5,247 nt of DNA. It comes from a bacterium. GTDB lineage: Bacteria > Tectomicrobia > Entotheonellia > Entotheonellales > Entotheonellaceae. A program made the translations under genes and the position numbers. The notes under the pieces are model-generated. The model was not told where the DNA came from. It did no database searches and saw only the letters and a program-made list of their open reading frames with translations. The stretch lies in NCBI GenBank assembly GCA_027294925.1, contig JAPULM010000313.1, positions 1 to 5,247 of the forward strand, in the 5' to 3' direction. The first letter of the stretch is position 1, and every line of letters begins with the position of its first letter. Below are positions 1-5,247 of this stretch, piece after piece.

Positions 1-89
1 ACGCCACGTCCCGCGCCGTACGTCTGGCGGATATCGCCATGCGCGGCGAAATGGGTATTCCAAGCGTGCTGAGGGATAGGGATAGGTAA
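1..89 (+). CDS. 3' end of an unidentified protein-coding gene (partial)
   Basis: Reading from base 3, an open frame runs off the left edge and ends at the TAA at 87-89. It gives about 28 residues ending in ...GIPSVLRDRDR. The other two plus frames also stay open to stops at about 70-80, so the frame choice rests on composition: this one has plausible alternation of charged and hydrophobic residues (RAVRLADIAMRGEMG) and the longest run. The tail is highly charged (RDRDR). I do not recognise the family from so short a piece. The gene would converge with the regulator at 335-1630, with a possible minus-strand terminator starting right at its stop codon. Confidence 0.45.
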   Translation, partial: ATSRAVRLADIAMRGEMGIPSVLRDRDR

Positions 90-108
90 AACAAACGCTA
101 TTTTAGCG
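88..108 (-). terminator. candidate Rho-independent terminator for the minus-strand regulator transcript
   Basis: CGCTA (96-100) and TAGCG (104-108) form a perfect 5-bp stem with a 3-base loop. Read on the minus strand, the stem is followed by TTTGTTTT (complement of 88-95), a U-rich tail. The stem is short, so this may be weak. It would end transcription about 230 bases past the regulator's stop codon and abuts the stop codon of the convergent upstream gene. Confidence 0.4.
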
Positions 109-334
109 GCCGCTTGCCGAAGCTGCTTGCGTCTAGGCATAGCAAGGCAATGCGCAGCCTGCACATGCCGATTAAGATGGGGTAAGGGTTTCGTCTTGGG
201 GGTTTGCCGCTGCAAGGGCCACGGGACCACCGGTTGAGAAAGTGGCAAATACCCTGCCAGTTTGGCAGGCAAGCTCTCCTTGTTGTCAAAAGCGATACGC
301 CGTTTGTAACCACAGGGACTGCTGCCCAGTTGCA
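90..334. other. gene-poor stretch between the upstream gene and the regulator
   Basis: No convincing gene is visible in these 245 bases. A 71-codon minus-strand frame (98-313) opens with GTG, lacks a Shine-Dalgarno site, and is rich in Cys, Trp, Arg and Pro in a way that looks random. Two hairpins are present (96-108 and 253-269). The stretch reads as the 3' untranslated region shared by two convergent genes. Confidence 0.5.
253..269 (-). repeat. perfect 7-bp inverted repeat downstream of the regulator gene
   Basis: CCTGCCA (253-259), a 3-base loop, then TGGCAGG (263-269) form a perfect GC-rich hairpin about 65 bases past the regulator stop codon. On the minus strand it is followed by GTATTTG, which is only mildly T-rich, so it is at best a weak terminator. 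It may instead act as a 3'-end stabilising hairpin. Confidence 0.4.
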
Positions 335-1630
335 CTAGTTTAGCCGTAACGCCGGATCATTGCGGTAATTGATCGCGAGTTCTAGCAAGTGCTCTGCAAC
401 GAGTGAGTCGATAATAAGAACGTTGACGTATCCCCGCCCACTATCGCCACCGCGAATGGCGCTGTAGATTGGCGCTGCTTTTAAGTGATTTGAAGCTAAC
501 GCCACCACACGTTGACCAATGCTTACCAGATGTTGAAAGGTCTCCAGAGGCACCGCGTTTAATCCCGCGCTGAGACGTTTTTCCCGTGGATTCCCTGCCG
601 CATCGAGTAGGTGGAAACACAGATCGCCAACAATCCCCCGTTCTTTCAAGCTTTCGACGCTGATGCCAGTGATGTCGAGGATATTCATCACGGCACGGTC
701 AAAATACGGCAGCGGCCCTTCAATAGATCCCACCCCGATAAAGGCCATATCAACACAAGTTGCGCGGGTGAGAACTTCACGGGCCGTATGGTTGTTTTCC
801 AAGCGGTCCTCCCCAAGATCGAAGCCGGGGCATTGCAAGGATAGACCTCGCACGCCGCGATCCGAAAACTTATAGAGGAGATCACCGATTAGCGTATTGG
901 CTTCAATGTCGGGCCGGTCAACAATGGGTAGCGCCACCAGCGGATAGACTGAAAAGGGTTTGATCGGGTCTTCGCGGTACATGGCGCGGATCATGCAACT
1001 GACCGCATAGCCAGGTGCTAAGCCAATAGACGGGTTTCCATCTAAATGTTCTAGGAAGTACGATTTCGCCGCCACGCCAAGGGCAAGGGCGCGTAATTGA
1101 TCGGGCGCGTTGGGCGAAAACGGGATAACATGGATGTCTTTGAGACGTTTTTTCCCACCAATATTAAAGCACCTCTTGAGGCGTTCCCCTAACTGATGGT
1201 CAGGCCGCGGAGCGTGGGTTATGCGGATAAGCTGTGAGTAGATGACATGCCGGATGGCTAGGCCAAGACGATCGTTATCCGTGTCATCAATCTCACCGCT
1301 CAAGGCATGTTGAAAGAGCTCCAAGGCTTGTTCGTCCTCAGCATTCTGAGGACGACGTATACTTTCCCATTTGATATCGCCAGTTGCATCAGCATTGCGT
1401 TCATAGCCGCATAGCATATCGAGGCTCACCCTGTAGTACTGTGCTAGGCGCCATAAATGATCTAGCCTCGGCAGCGTTTTGCCCTGCTCCCAGCTATTAT
1501 ATGCCTGAGGCTTGACCCCTAGAGCCTTTGCCAGTCGGCGCTGGGTCATGTGTTCGCCGCGTTGCTGCTGCAATTGCATACGCATCTGAGCCAATCTGTT
1601 ACCCAGAAAGGACGGCGTTAATTCTGCCAT
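335..1630 (-). CDS. transcriptional regulator: XRE-type helix-turn-helix fused to SorC/CggR-like sugar-binding domain
   Basis: The protein has 431 residues. Residues about 8-75 form an XRE/Cro-type HTH: helix 2 is MTQRRLAKALGV (28-39), the recognition helix is around PQAYNSWEQGK (41-51), followed by LDHLWRLAQYY and SLDMLCGY. A linker rich in acidic residues spans about 80-122. From about 145 to the end the order of motifs matches the SorC-family sugar-binding domain: IGLAPGYAV (202-210), VYPLVALP (228-235), ANTLIGDLLYKF (244-255), FIGVGSIEG (297-305), GIVGDLCFHLLDAAGNP (332-348), VVALASNHLKAAPIYSAIRGG (375-395) and YVNVLIIDSLVAEHLL (401-416). SorC proteins normally bind DNA through a different N-terminal HTH, so the pairing with XRE is odd. 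Lys384 of the usual AGGxxK segment is kept, but the two glycines are replaced by Ser-Asn, and the usual Ser/Thr after the first glycine loop is absent, so the ligand may differ. The start is supported by GAGGA six bases upstream (1637-1641). It is divergent from glmS, which suggests autoregulation and control of glmS. The domain call is from motif recall; the target and ligand are inferred. Confidence 0.82.
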   Translation of the reverse strand: MAELTPSFLGNRLAQMRMQLQQQRGEHMTQRRLAKALGVKPQAYNSWEQGKTLPRLDHLWRLAQYYRVSLDMLCGYERNADATGDIKWESIRRPQNAEDEQALELFQHALSGEIDDTDNDRLGLAIRHVIYSQLIRITHAPRPDHQLGERLKRCFNIGGKKRLKDIHVIPFSPNAPDQLRALALGVAAKSYFLEHLDGNPSIGLAPGYAVSCMIRAMYREDPIKPFSVYPLVALPIVDRPDIEANTLIGDLLYKFSDRGVRGLSLQCPGFDLGEDRLENNHTAREVLTRATCVDMAFIGVGSIEGPLPYFDRAVMNILDITGISVESLKERGIVGDLCFHLLDAAGNPREKRLSAGLNAVPLETFQHLVSIGQRVVALASNHLKAAPIYSAIRGGDSGRGYVNVLIIDSLVAEHLLELAINYRNDPALRLN

Positions 1631-1651
1631 GATACGTCCTCACTTGACAGG

Positions 1652-1661
1652 AGTTATAACT
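1652..1661. promoter_or_regulatory. perfect 10-bp palindrome in the regulator leader
   Basis: AGTTATAACT is its own reverse complement. It lies between the predicted regulator transcription start (about 1681) and its Shine-Dalgarno site (1637-1641). It is loosely framed by TGACA (1645-1649) and TGTCA (1667-1671), an imperfectly centred inverted pair. It could be an operator half of autoregulation, or a chance AT-rich palindrome. Confidence 0.3.
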
Positions 1662-1687
1662 TTTTTTGTCATGCTTGACCTCTTTAG

Positions 1688-1715
1688 TTTATACGATGAA
1701 CGAATTAGTTGACAG
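1688..1715 (-). promoter_or_regulatory. predicted sigma-70 promoter of the XRE-SorC regulator gene
   Basis: On the minus strand, CTGTCA (1715 down to 1710, four of six consensus matches) is followed after 16 bases by TATAAA (1693 down to 1688, five of six). The predicted start is near 1681, giving a leader of about 50 bases. The -35 lies within the third TTGACAG repeat, so a protein bound there would compete with RNA polymerase, consistent with autorepression. Confidence 0.5.
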
Positions 1716-1739
1716 AAGAAAGATTTGATACGAATTTGA

Positions 1740-1767
1740 TTGACAGAATGAGAGGGACGGTTATGTT
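1740..1767 (+). promoter_or_regulatory. predicted sigma-70 promoter of glmS
   Basis: A perfect -35 TTGACA (1740-1745) is followed after 16 bases by TATGTT (1762-1767, four of six -10 matches). The predicted start is near 1774, leaving a leader of about 60 bases. The -35 is part of the fourth TTGACAG repeat and lies 25 bases from the -35 of the divergent regulator promoter. A second, weaker promoter (TTTACG at 1781-1786 with TAAATT at 1805-1810) cannot be excluded. Confidence 0.55.
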
Positions 1768-1768
1768 T

Positions 1769-1778
1769 AATGTACATT
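1769..1778. promoter_or_regulatory. perfect 10-bp palindrome over the predicted glmS transcription start
   Basis: AATGTACATT is a perfect palindrome placed directly after the predicted -10 and spanning the expected start site. This is a typical place for a repressor operator. Its sequence differs from the palindrome in the regulator leader and from the TTGACAG repeats, so if it is a site, it may belong to another factor. Confidence 0.3.
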
Positions 1779-1836
1779 CCTTTACGTCTGATCGAGATGA
1801 CGGCTAAATTTTAAAACAACAAAAAGGTATCTATCT

Positions 1837-3660
1837 ATGTGCGGTATTACTGGTGTTGTATCAACCCGGGATATTTGCCAAGAACTCTTTGGCGGCATGC
1901 AAAGTCTTGAATATCGTGGCTATGACTCGGCGGGCATGGCCGTTTTAAGCCACGGGCGGCTTGAAGTCCGTAAAGACAAAGGTAAAATTGCTCAAGTTGA
2001 ACAGCGCCAGGCCCTATCCACGATGCAAGGCGAGCTGGGCATCGCCCATACCCGTTGGGCGACGCACGGTGGTGTGAACCAGGCAAACGCTCACCCGCAT
2101 GTCAGTTCGGATGGGCAATTTGCCCTTGTACATAACGGCATCATCGAGAATTATCTTTCCCTGCGAGCCGAGTTGCAGGCGCAAGGCGTCGTTTTTCAGT
2201 CTGCAACAGACTCAGAGGTTATCGTGCAATTGATAGCTGCTTATCATGCTGCCGGTGATGATGTGGAGTCGGCATTGATAGCGGCGACTGAACGCTTGTC
2301 GGGCGCCTTTGCCTTCGCCTTGATCACGCCGGTTGTGCCTGATACCTTGTTTTGCGCTCGTAATGAGAGTCCGCTGGTTATCGGTGTCGGGGATGGCACG
2401 ATGTATTTGGCTTCTGATGTTAATGCATTTGGGGGCTATACCCGTGATGCTGTCTATATGAATGATCACGAATATGCGCGTCTACGCCCAGATGGTTATA
2501 CGATCAAATCGCTGACCACCGGGGAGGAGATAGAGCGGTCGCCGGAAACCATTCATTGGCAGCTTGGCAATGCGGCTGATAAAGGCCCCTACGCTCATTA
2601 CATGCTTAAAGAAATTCACCAGGGAGCAGATTGTATCGAGACGGTATTGGAATTGCCAAGCAACGAAATACGTTCTATGGCCGAGCGCATTTTGCATGCT
2701 GAGCAGACGTTTCTTACCGGTGTGGGTACCGCTTATTATGTCGCATTGATCGCCCAATACTTTTTTGCCAGCTTGGCGAATCGTTATATCCCTGCTATTA
2801 GTGCGGATGAGTTTCTGACTCTGGGCAAGGTAGATGCGCAAAGCTTGACACTTGCCGTCTCACAATCCGGTGAGACCTATGACACGTTAAAGGCGCTTCG
2901 ATTTACCAAAACACGGGGTGGGCAGACCGCCGCTATCGTGAATGTGCCGGGATCGTCGATGGTGCGCGAAGTGGATCAGGCCATCCTGCAGGGAGCTGGT
3001 CCTGAGATCTGCGTGCTCAGTACGAAAAGCACCATCTCGCAGGTAAGCGTTTTGTTACGGGTCGCGCTAGAGTTAGCCAGGCTGCAAGGCGTGCTTGGTG
3101 CGGTAGGATACCGAGAGCATATGCAGGCGCTTGAGGCCGTGCCAGGGGTGTTGCGTGAGATGTATCACGGCATCCTGCCCCAGGTGCGACGGGTTGCAAG
3201 CGCCTATTGTCAGACGCCCAATTGGTTCTTTATTGGGCGTGGTGTCAACAGCGCCGTGGCGTTGGAATCGGCGTTGAAATTTAAAGAGGTGTCCTATTTG
3301 CACGCCGAAGGGATGTCGGGCGGCTTTCTAAAGCATGGTACCATCGCTTTGATTGACGACAATACCCATTCCATTGCCTTTTTGCCACCTACTGACGATA
3401 CGCCGTTGTTGAATGCGACGCTGGCCAATGTACAGGAAATACGCGCCCGCGGCGGACTGGTTATTGGGCTCCATCATCAAAAAGATGACAGCCTGCGCGG
3501 TTCACTGGACGACGAGATTGTTGTGCCTGAAACCCCTTCTCTTACCGCCCCCTTGGTACAATTAACCGCCGGTCAAATGCTTGCCTATCATACCGCTTTA
3601 GTCTTGGGGCGTAATATTGATAAACCACGTGCTCTGGCTAAATCGGTCACGGTGGCCTGA
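1837..3660 (+). CDS. glmS: glutamine--fructose-6-phosphate aminotransferase (isomerizing), GlmS
   Basis: GlmS makes glucosamine-6-phosphate from fructose-6-phosphate and glutamine, the first committed step to UDP-GlcNAc for peptidoglycan and lipopolysaccharide; it is cytosolic. The 607 residues match the usual length of about 609. The N-terminal glutaminase domain starts MCGITG, so Cys2 becomes the nucleophile after Met removal, which fixes the start. HTRWATHGG (71-79), HNGIIENY (99-106) and TDSE (124-127) are the glutamine-site motifs. Two SIS domains follow: VSQSGETYDTLKAL (341-354) and STKSTISQVSVLL binding the sugar phosphate, then ALKFKEVSYLHAE (479-491) with catalytic Glu484, LKHG with His500, and the C-terminal ALAKSVTVA with Lys602. 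Less usual are GVGTAYYVAL (296-304) where CGTS is common, and GMSGGFLKHGTIAL (492-505). The Shine-Dalgarno is a modest AAAGG ending 9 bases before the ATG. The divergent sugar-binding regulator probably controls it. No glmS ribozyme is possible in the short leader. Confidence 0.96.
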   Translation: MCGITGVVSTRDICQELFGGMQSLEYRGYDSAGMAVLSHGRLEVRKDKGKIAQVEQRQALSTMQGELGIAHTRWATHGGVNQANAHPHVSSDGQFALVHNGIIENYLSLRAELQAQGVVFQSATDSEVIVQLIAAYHAAGDDVESALIAATERLSGAFAFALITPVVPDTLFCARNESPLVIGVGDGTMYLASDVNAFGGYTRDAVYMNDHEYARLRPDGYTIKSLTTGEEIERSPETIHWQLGNAADKGPYAHYMLKEIHQGADCIETVLELPSNEIRSMAERILHAEQTFLTGVGTAYYVALIAQYFFASLANRYIPAISADEFLTLGKVDAQSLTLAVSQSGETYDTLKALRFTKTRGGQTAAIVNVPGSSMVREVDQAILQGAGPEICVLSTKSTISQVSVLLRVALELARLQGVLGAVGYREHMQALEAVPGVLREMYHGILPQVRRVASAYCQTPNWFFIGRGVNSAVALESALKFKEVSYLHAEGMSGGFLKHGTIALIDDNTHSIAFLPPTDDTPLLNATLANVQEIRARGGLVIGLHHQKDDSLRGSLDDEIVVPETPSLTAPLVQLTAGQMLAYHTALVLGRNIDKPRALAKSVTVA

Positions 3661-3663
3661 TAT

Positions 3664-4899
3664 TTAAAAGGTGAATTGTGCGTCAGACAGGCGCCTACCG
3701 ATCTCACTCACGACTTTCTTTTCTGCCTCCAGGGTGGGGGCTTGAAAGGTGACCGAAAAGCGTACATATGGCCCTGCATCGTCCCAAGGCACGGTACAGA
3801 TTAGTTTTTCGTGGATGAGATATTGGCTAAAATCTTCTCCGCTGGCAAATTGAGGGCCACCGACGACACCGCGCGGCGCCTGCACGTAAAGGAAGAACGA
3901 GGCGGCTGGCTTTTGGGCTTTGAAACCCATCGCATTCAATGTGTCGACCAGCATCTCCAGACGCCGGCTATATTTTGCGGCAATTTCAACGGTGATGTCG
4001 GGATGGTCTAACGCATATACCGCTGCCTTTTGAATGGCTCTAAACTGCCCGGAGTCAAAATTGTCCTTGATGTCGGCAAAGGCGGCAATGACAAGCGGAT
4101 TACCACATAGCCAGGCCAGCCGCCAGCCGGTCATGTTGAATGCTTTGGAACAGCTGTGGAGTTCGACGCCGACTTCCTTAGCTCCAGGGATCGATAGGAA
4201 GCTTAACGGTTTTTCTTCAAACACCAAAGACGCATAGGCGGCGTCTTGGACAACCAACAGGTGATGCTGTTTGGCTAAGGCGACCACCTCCTCGAAGAAG
4301 GCCCGTGTCGCTACCGCGCCGGTTGGGTTGTTCGGATAATTGAGTAATAGAATTTTGGCCCGTTGCAGCTGTTCGTCGGTTAAGCTACGGAGGTCGGGCA
4401 AAAATTGGTTTTCTTGCAGTAGCGGTAGGGTGTACATGTCGCCGCCGTACCAGCGCGCATGGGTCGCCAACACCGGATAGCCCGGTACGGTGAGAATGAC
4501 TGCATCGCCTTGATTGATGAAACAGGCCGGCAAAAACGACAGCGCATTCTTGGCGCCTACCGCATGGTTGACTTCTGTCCGCGGGTCAAGATCATCGACG
4601 CCAAACACGCGTGACATATAACGGGCAACGGCCTGTTTGAACTCCGGCAGGCCATTGTCGGCATAGCCGCGGTTTTCCAGCCTGCCGGCTTCTTCGCTCA
4701 AGGTCTCGACCACACCGGGATAGGCCATCCCATCCGGTTCGCCGACTCCCATATCGATTAATTCGACATCCGGCTTGGCCTTGACGGCAGCATCGCGGGC
4801 GCGACGGATTTTCTCAAACTTATAAATCTCGGTTCCTTTGCCGTAATTCCGACCGCCGATACGATCGGCAAATAAGGTCTGAATATAACTCTCTGTCAT
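3664..4899 (-). CDS. dapL: PLP-dependent class I/II aminotransferase, probable LL-diaminopimelate aminotransferase
   Basis: The 411-residue fold-type I aminotransferase matches the length of DapL, which converts tetrahydrodipicolinate and glutamate to LL-diaminopimelate, shortening the lysine/peptidoglycan route. The N terminus (YIQTLFADRIGG, then YGKGTEIYKFEKI) and LIDMGVGEPDG (48-57), RGYADNGLPEFKQAVARYM (77-95) resemble proteins annotated as DapL in Planctomycetes and Verrucomicrobia more than the plant/Chlamydia type. Core PLP residues are present: NYPNNPTG (187-194), QDAAY with Asp219 (218-222), SCSKAFNMTGWR with the Schiff-base Lys252 (249-260), and YVRFS with Arg380, the expected carboxylate-binding arginine. 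The start is supported by GGAG seven bases upstream (4907-4910). It follows tex by 45 bases on the same strand and is convergent with glmS, stop codons 3 bases apart. An alternative is another amino-acid aminotransferase of the aspartate/alanine type; the substrate is inferred from overall similarity. Confidence 0.75.
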   Translation of the reverse strand: MTESYIQTLFADRIGGRNYGKGTEIYKFEKIRRARDAAVKAKPDVELIDMGVGEPDGMAYPGVVETLSEEAGRLENRGYADNGLPEFKQAVARYMSRVFGVDDLDPRTEVNHAVGAKNALSFLPACFINQGDAVILTVPGYPVLATHARWYGGDMYTLPLLQENQFLPDLRSLTDEQLQRAKILLLNYPNNPTGAVATRAFFEEVVALAKQHHLLVVQDAAYASLVFEEKPLSFLSIPGAKEVGVELHSCSKAFNMTGWRLAWLCGNPLVIAAFADIKDNFDSGQFRAIQKAAVYALDHPDITVEIAAKYSRRLEMLVDTLNAMGFKAQKPAASFFLYVQAPRGVVGGPQFASGEDFSQYLIHEKLICTVPWDDAGPYVRFSVTFQAPTLEAEKKVVSEIGRRLSDAQFTF

Positions 4900-4906
4900 G
4901 TTCGTT

Positions 4907-4926
4907 CTCCGCCGTGCAAGAACGGC
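4907..4926 (-). promoter_or_regulatory. dapL Shine-Dalgarno site with adjoining small hairpin
   Basis: The minus-strand GGAG (complement of 4907-4910) lies seven bases before the aminotransferase ATG. Immediately upstream of it is the inverted repeat GCCGT (4911-4915)/ACGGC (4922-4926) with a 6-base loop. There is no U-tract, so it is not an obvious terminator, which favours readthrough from tex. I see no good -35/-10 pair in the 45-base gap. Confidence 0.35.
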
Positions 4927-4944
4927 TATAGCAGTCTGTAGGGA

Positions 4945-5247
4945 TTACTTACTACCGTCACCTTGAAAGTGGGCTTGAAGGGCCCGAAGTCTTTCTTCCA
5001 TTGGCGCCGCCGGTTGGACTTCTGTTGTCTCTGTTGTCTCTGCTGTCGTCCTGCTTGGTGGCTTGTTAACTCTTTTAGGCACGGTGGTTTTCTTGCGCTT
5101 GCGTTGGGTGGTTTGATTAGCCCTAGGGGGTGGGTTTGGTGCTGGGGCTTGAGGTGGCTCAAGCGCTTTCATCGATAATGAGATACGTTTCAGGGCCACG
5201 TCGATCTCTAAAACCTTCACCCGGATGACTTGCCCGACCTGGACAAC
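4945..5247 (-). CDS. tex: Tex-like RNA-binding protein, C-terminal fragment (S1 domain end and tail), partial
   Basis: The frame enters from the right edge and stops at 4945-4947, giving 100 residues. The first 26 residues (VVQVGQVIRVKVLEIDVALK, then RISLSM) are the last strands of an S1 RNA-binding domain and match the end of Tex, a conserved cytosolic transcription-accessory protein with a nuclease-like YqgF fold and C-terminal S1 domain. After the S1 end comes a low-complexity tail: proline/alanine-rich (PPQAPAPNPPP), then basic (RKRKK, PKRVNKPP), then TTETTE, then a short predicted helix MEERLRALQAHF as in many Tex C termini. The tail is longer and more basic than in E. coli Tex, as far as I recall. 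Other S1-domain proteins (such as ribosomal S1 or polynucleotide phosphorylase) end differently, but only the fragment is visible. It probably shares a transcript with the downstream aminotransferase. Confidence 0.72.
   Translation of the reverse strand, partial: VVQVGQVIRVKVLEIDVALKRISLSMKALEPPQAPAPNPPPRANQTTQRKRKKTTVPKRVNKPPSRTTAETTETTEVQPAAPMEERLRALQAHFQGDGSK
5021..5047 (-). repeat. 9-base tandem repeat in the tex tail
   Basis: TCTGTTGTC is repeated twice exactly (5021-5029, 5030-5038) and once with one change (TCTGCTGTC, 5039-5047). On the coding minus strand it gives the ETTETTE segment of the disordered tail. The unit is a multiple of three, so changes in copy number would keep the frame. 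Confidence 0.75.

Larger units (their letters stand above)
1644..1746 (+). repeat. direct repeats of TTGACAG in the divergent intergenic region (candidate operator array)
   Basis: TTGACAG occurs exactly at 1644-1650, 1709-1715 and 1740-1746, and a partial copy TTGACC at 1675-1680, all in the same orientation. The start-to-start distances are 31, 34 and 31 bases, close to three helical turns. The last two copies share a longer context: CGAATT (1701 and 1731) followed within 2-3 bases by TTGACAGAA. Because TTGACA is also the sigma-70 -35 consensus, some copies may reflect promoters only. The exact G after TTGACA in three copies and the shared flank argue for something more, possibly binding sites for the adjacent regulator. 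Confidence 0.5.

Noticed and set aside
98..313. 71-codon minus-strand frame just after the regulator
   Set aside because: GTG start without a Shine-Dalgarno site, amino-acid composition looks random, it spans two hairpins including the likely terminator, and no family is recognisable.
611..885. Three overlapping small frames on both strands inside the regulator gene
   Set aside because: They lie within a well-supported coding sequence with recognisable domains and show no motif or ribosome site of their own.
1644..1672. Plus-strand promoter using the first TTGACA at 1644
   Set aside because: No acceptable -10 hexamer occurs 15-19 bases downstream; the AT-rich TATAAC is only 6 bases away.
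1774..1836. Possible glmS ribozyme or riboswitch in the glmS leader
   Set aside because: The leader is only about 60 bases, much shorter than a glmS ribozyme, and has no matching structure; such ribozymes are mainly found in Gram-positive bacteria.
2482..2841. 119-codon antisense frame inside glmS
   Set aside because: It is fully contained in the conserved glmS coding region and its translation has no recognisable features.
4926..5178. Alternative-frame readings over the tex tail on both strands
   Set aside because: They arise from the low-complexity repeat-rich tail; the chosen frame continues the S1 domain and the others do not.

Overview
This is a bacterial chromosomal segment with compact gene layout, proteobacterial-type promoters and clear Shine-Dalgarno sites. 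The tex 3' end and the general gene style suggest a proteobacterium, perhaps a gammaproteobacterium, of roughly balanced GC. That assignment is an impression, not a computed result. The aminotransferase in the window and parts of the GlmS isomerase domain look unlike the usual enterobacterial versions, so the host is probably not a well-studied model lineage.

Layout from left to right. The first 89 bases are the 3' end of an unidentified plus-strand gene. A gene-poor stretch (90-334) holds two small hairpins, one of which looks like a minus-strand terminator. Next is a complete minus-strand regulator of 431 residues (335-1630) that joins an XRE-type helix-turn-helix to a SorC/CggR-like sugar-binding domain. 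A 206-base divergent intergenic region (1631-1836) separates it from glmS (1837-3660), which encodes the hexosamine-forming enzyme GlmS. glmS meets, tail to tail and with only 3 bases between stop codons, a minus-strand PLP-dependent aminotransferase related to LL-diaminopimelate aminotransferase (3664-4899). That gene lies 45 bases downstream of the 3' end of tex (4945-5247, incomplete at the window edge), so tex and the aminotransferase may be co-transcribed.

The most interesting unit is the divergent regulator/glmS pair. The regulator carries a domain of a family that senses (often phosphorylated) sugars, and it sits head to head with the gene that converts fructose-6-phosphate to glucosamine-6-phosphate. 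The intergenic region carries three exact TTGACAG copies and one partial copy (TTGACC), all in the same orientation, with starts 31, 34 and 31 bases apart. Two of them coincide with the predicted -35 elements of the two divergent promoters. The simplest hypothesis is a local, sugar-responsive switch for amino-sugar synthesis built on an unusual XRE-SorC architecture. This would be analogous in role to the DeoR-family GlmR regulators found beside glmS in other proteobacteria, but not homologous to them in the DNA-binding domain.

GlmS and the DapL-like aminotransferase could both feed peptidoglycan synthesis (UDP-GlcNAc and meso-diaminopimelate respectively), but their convergent arrangement gives no direct sign of co-regulation.
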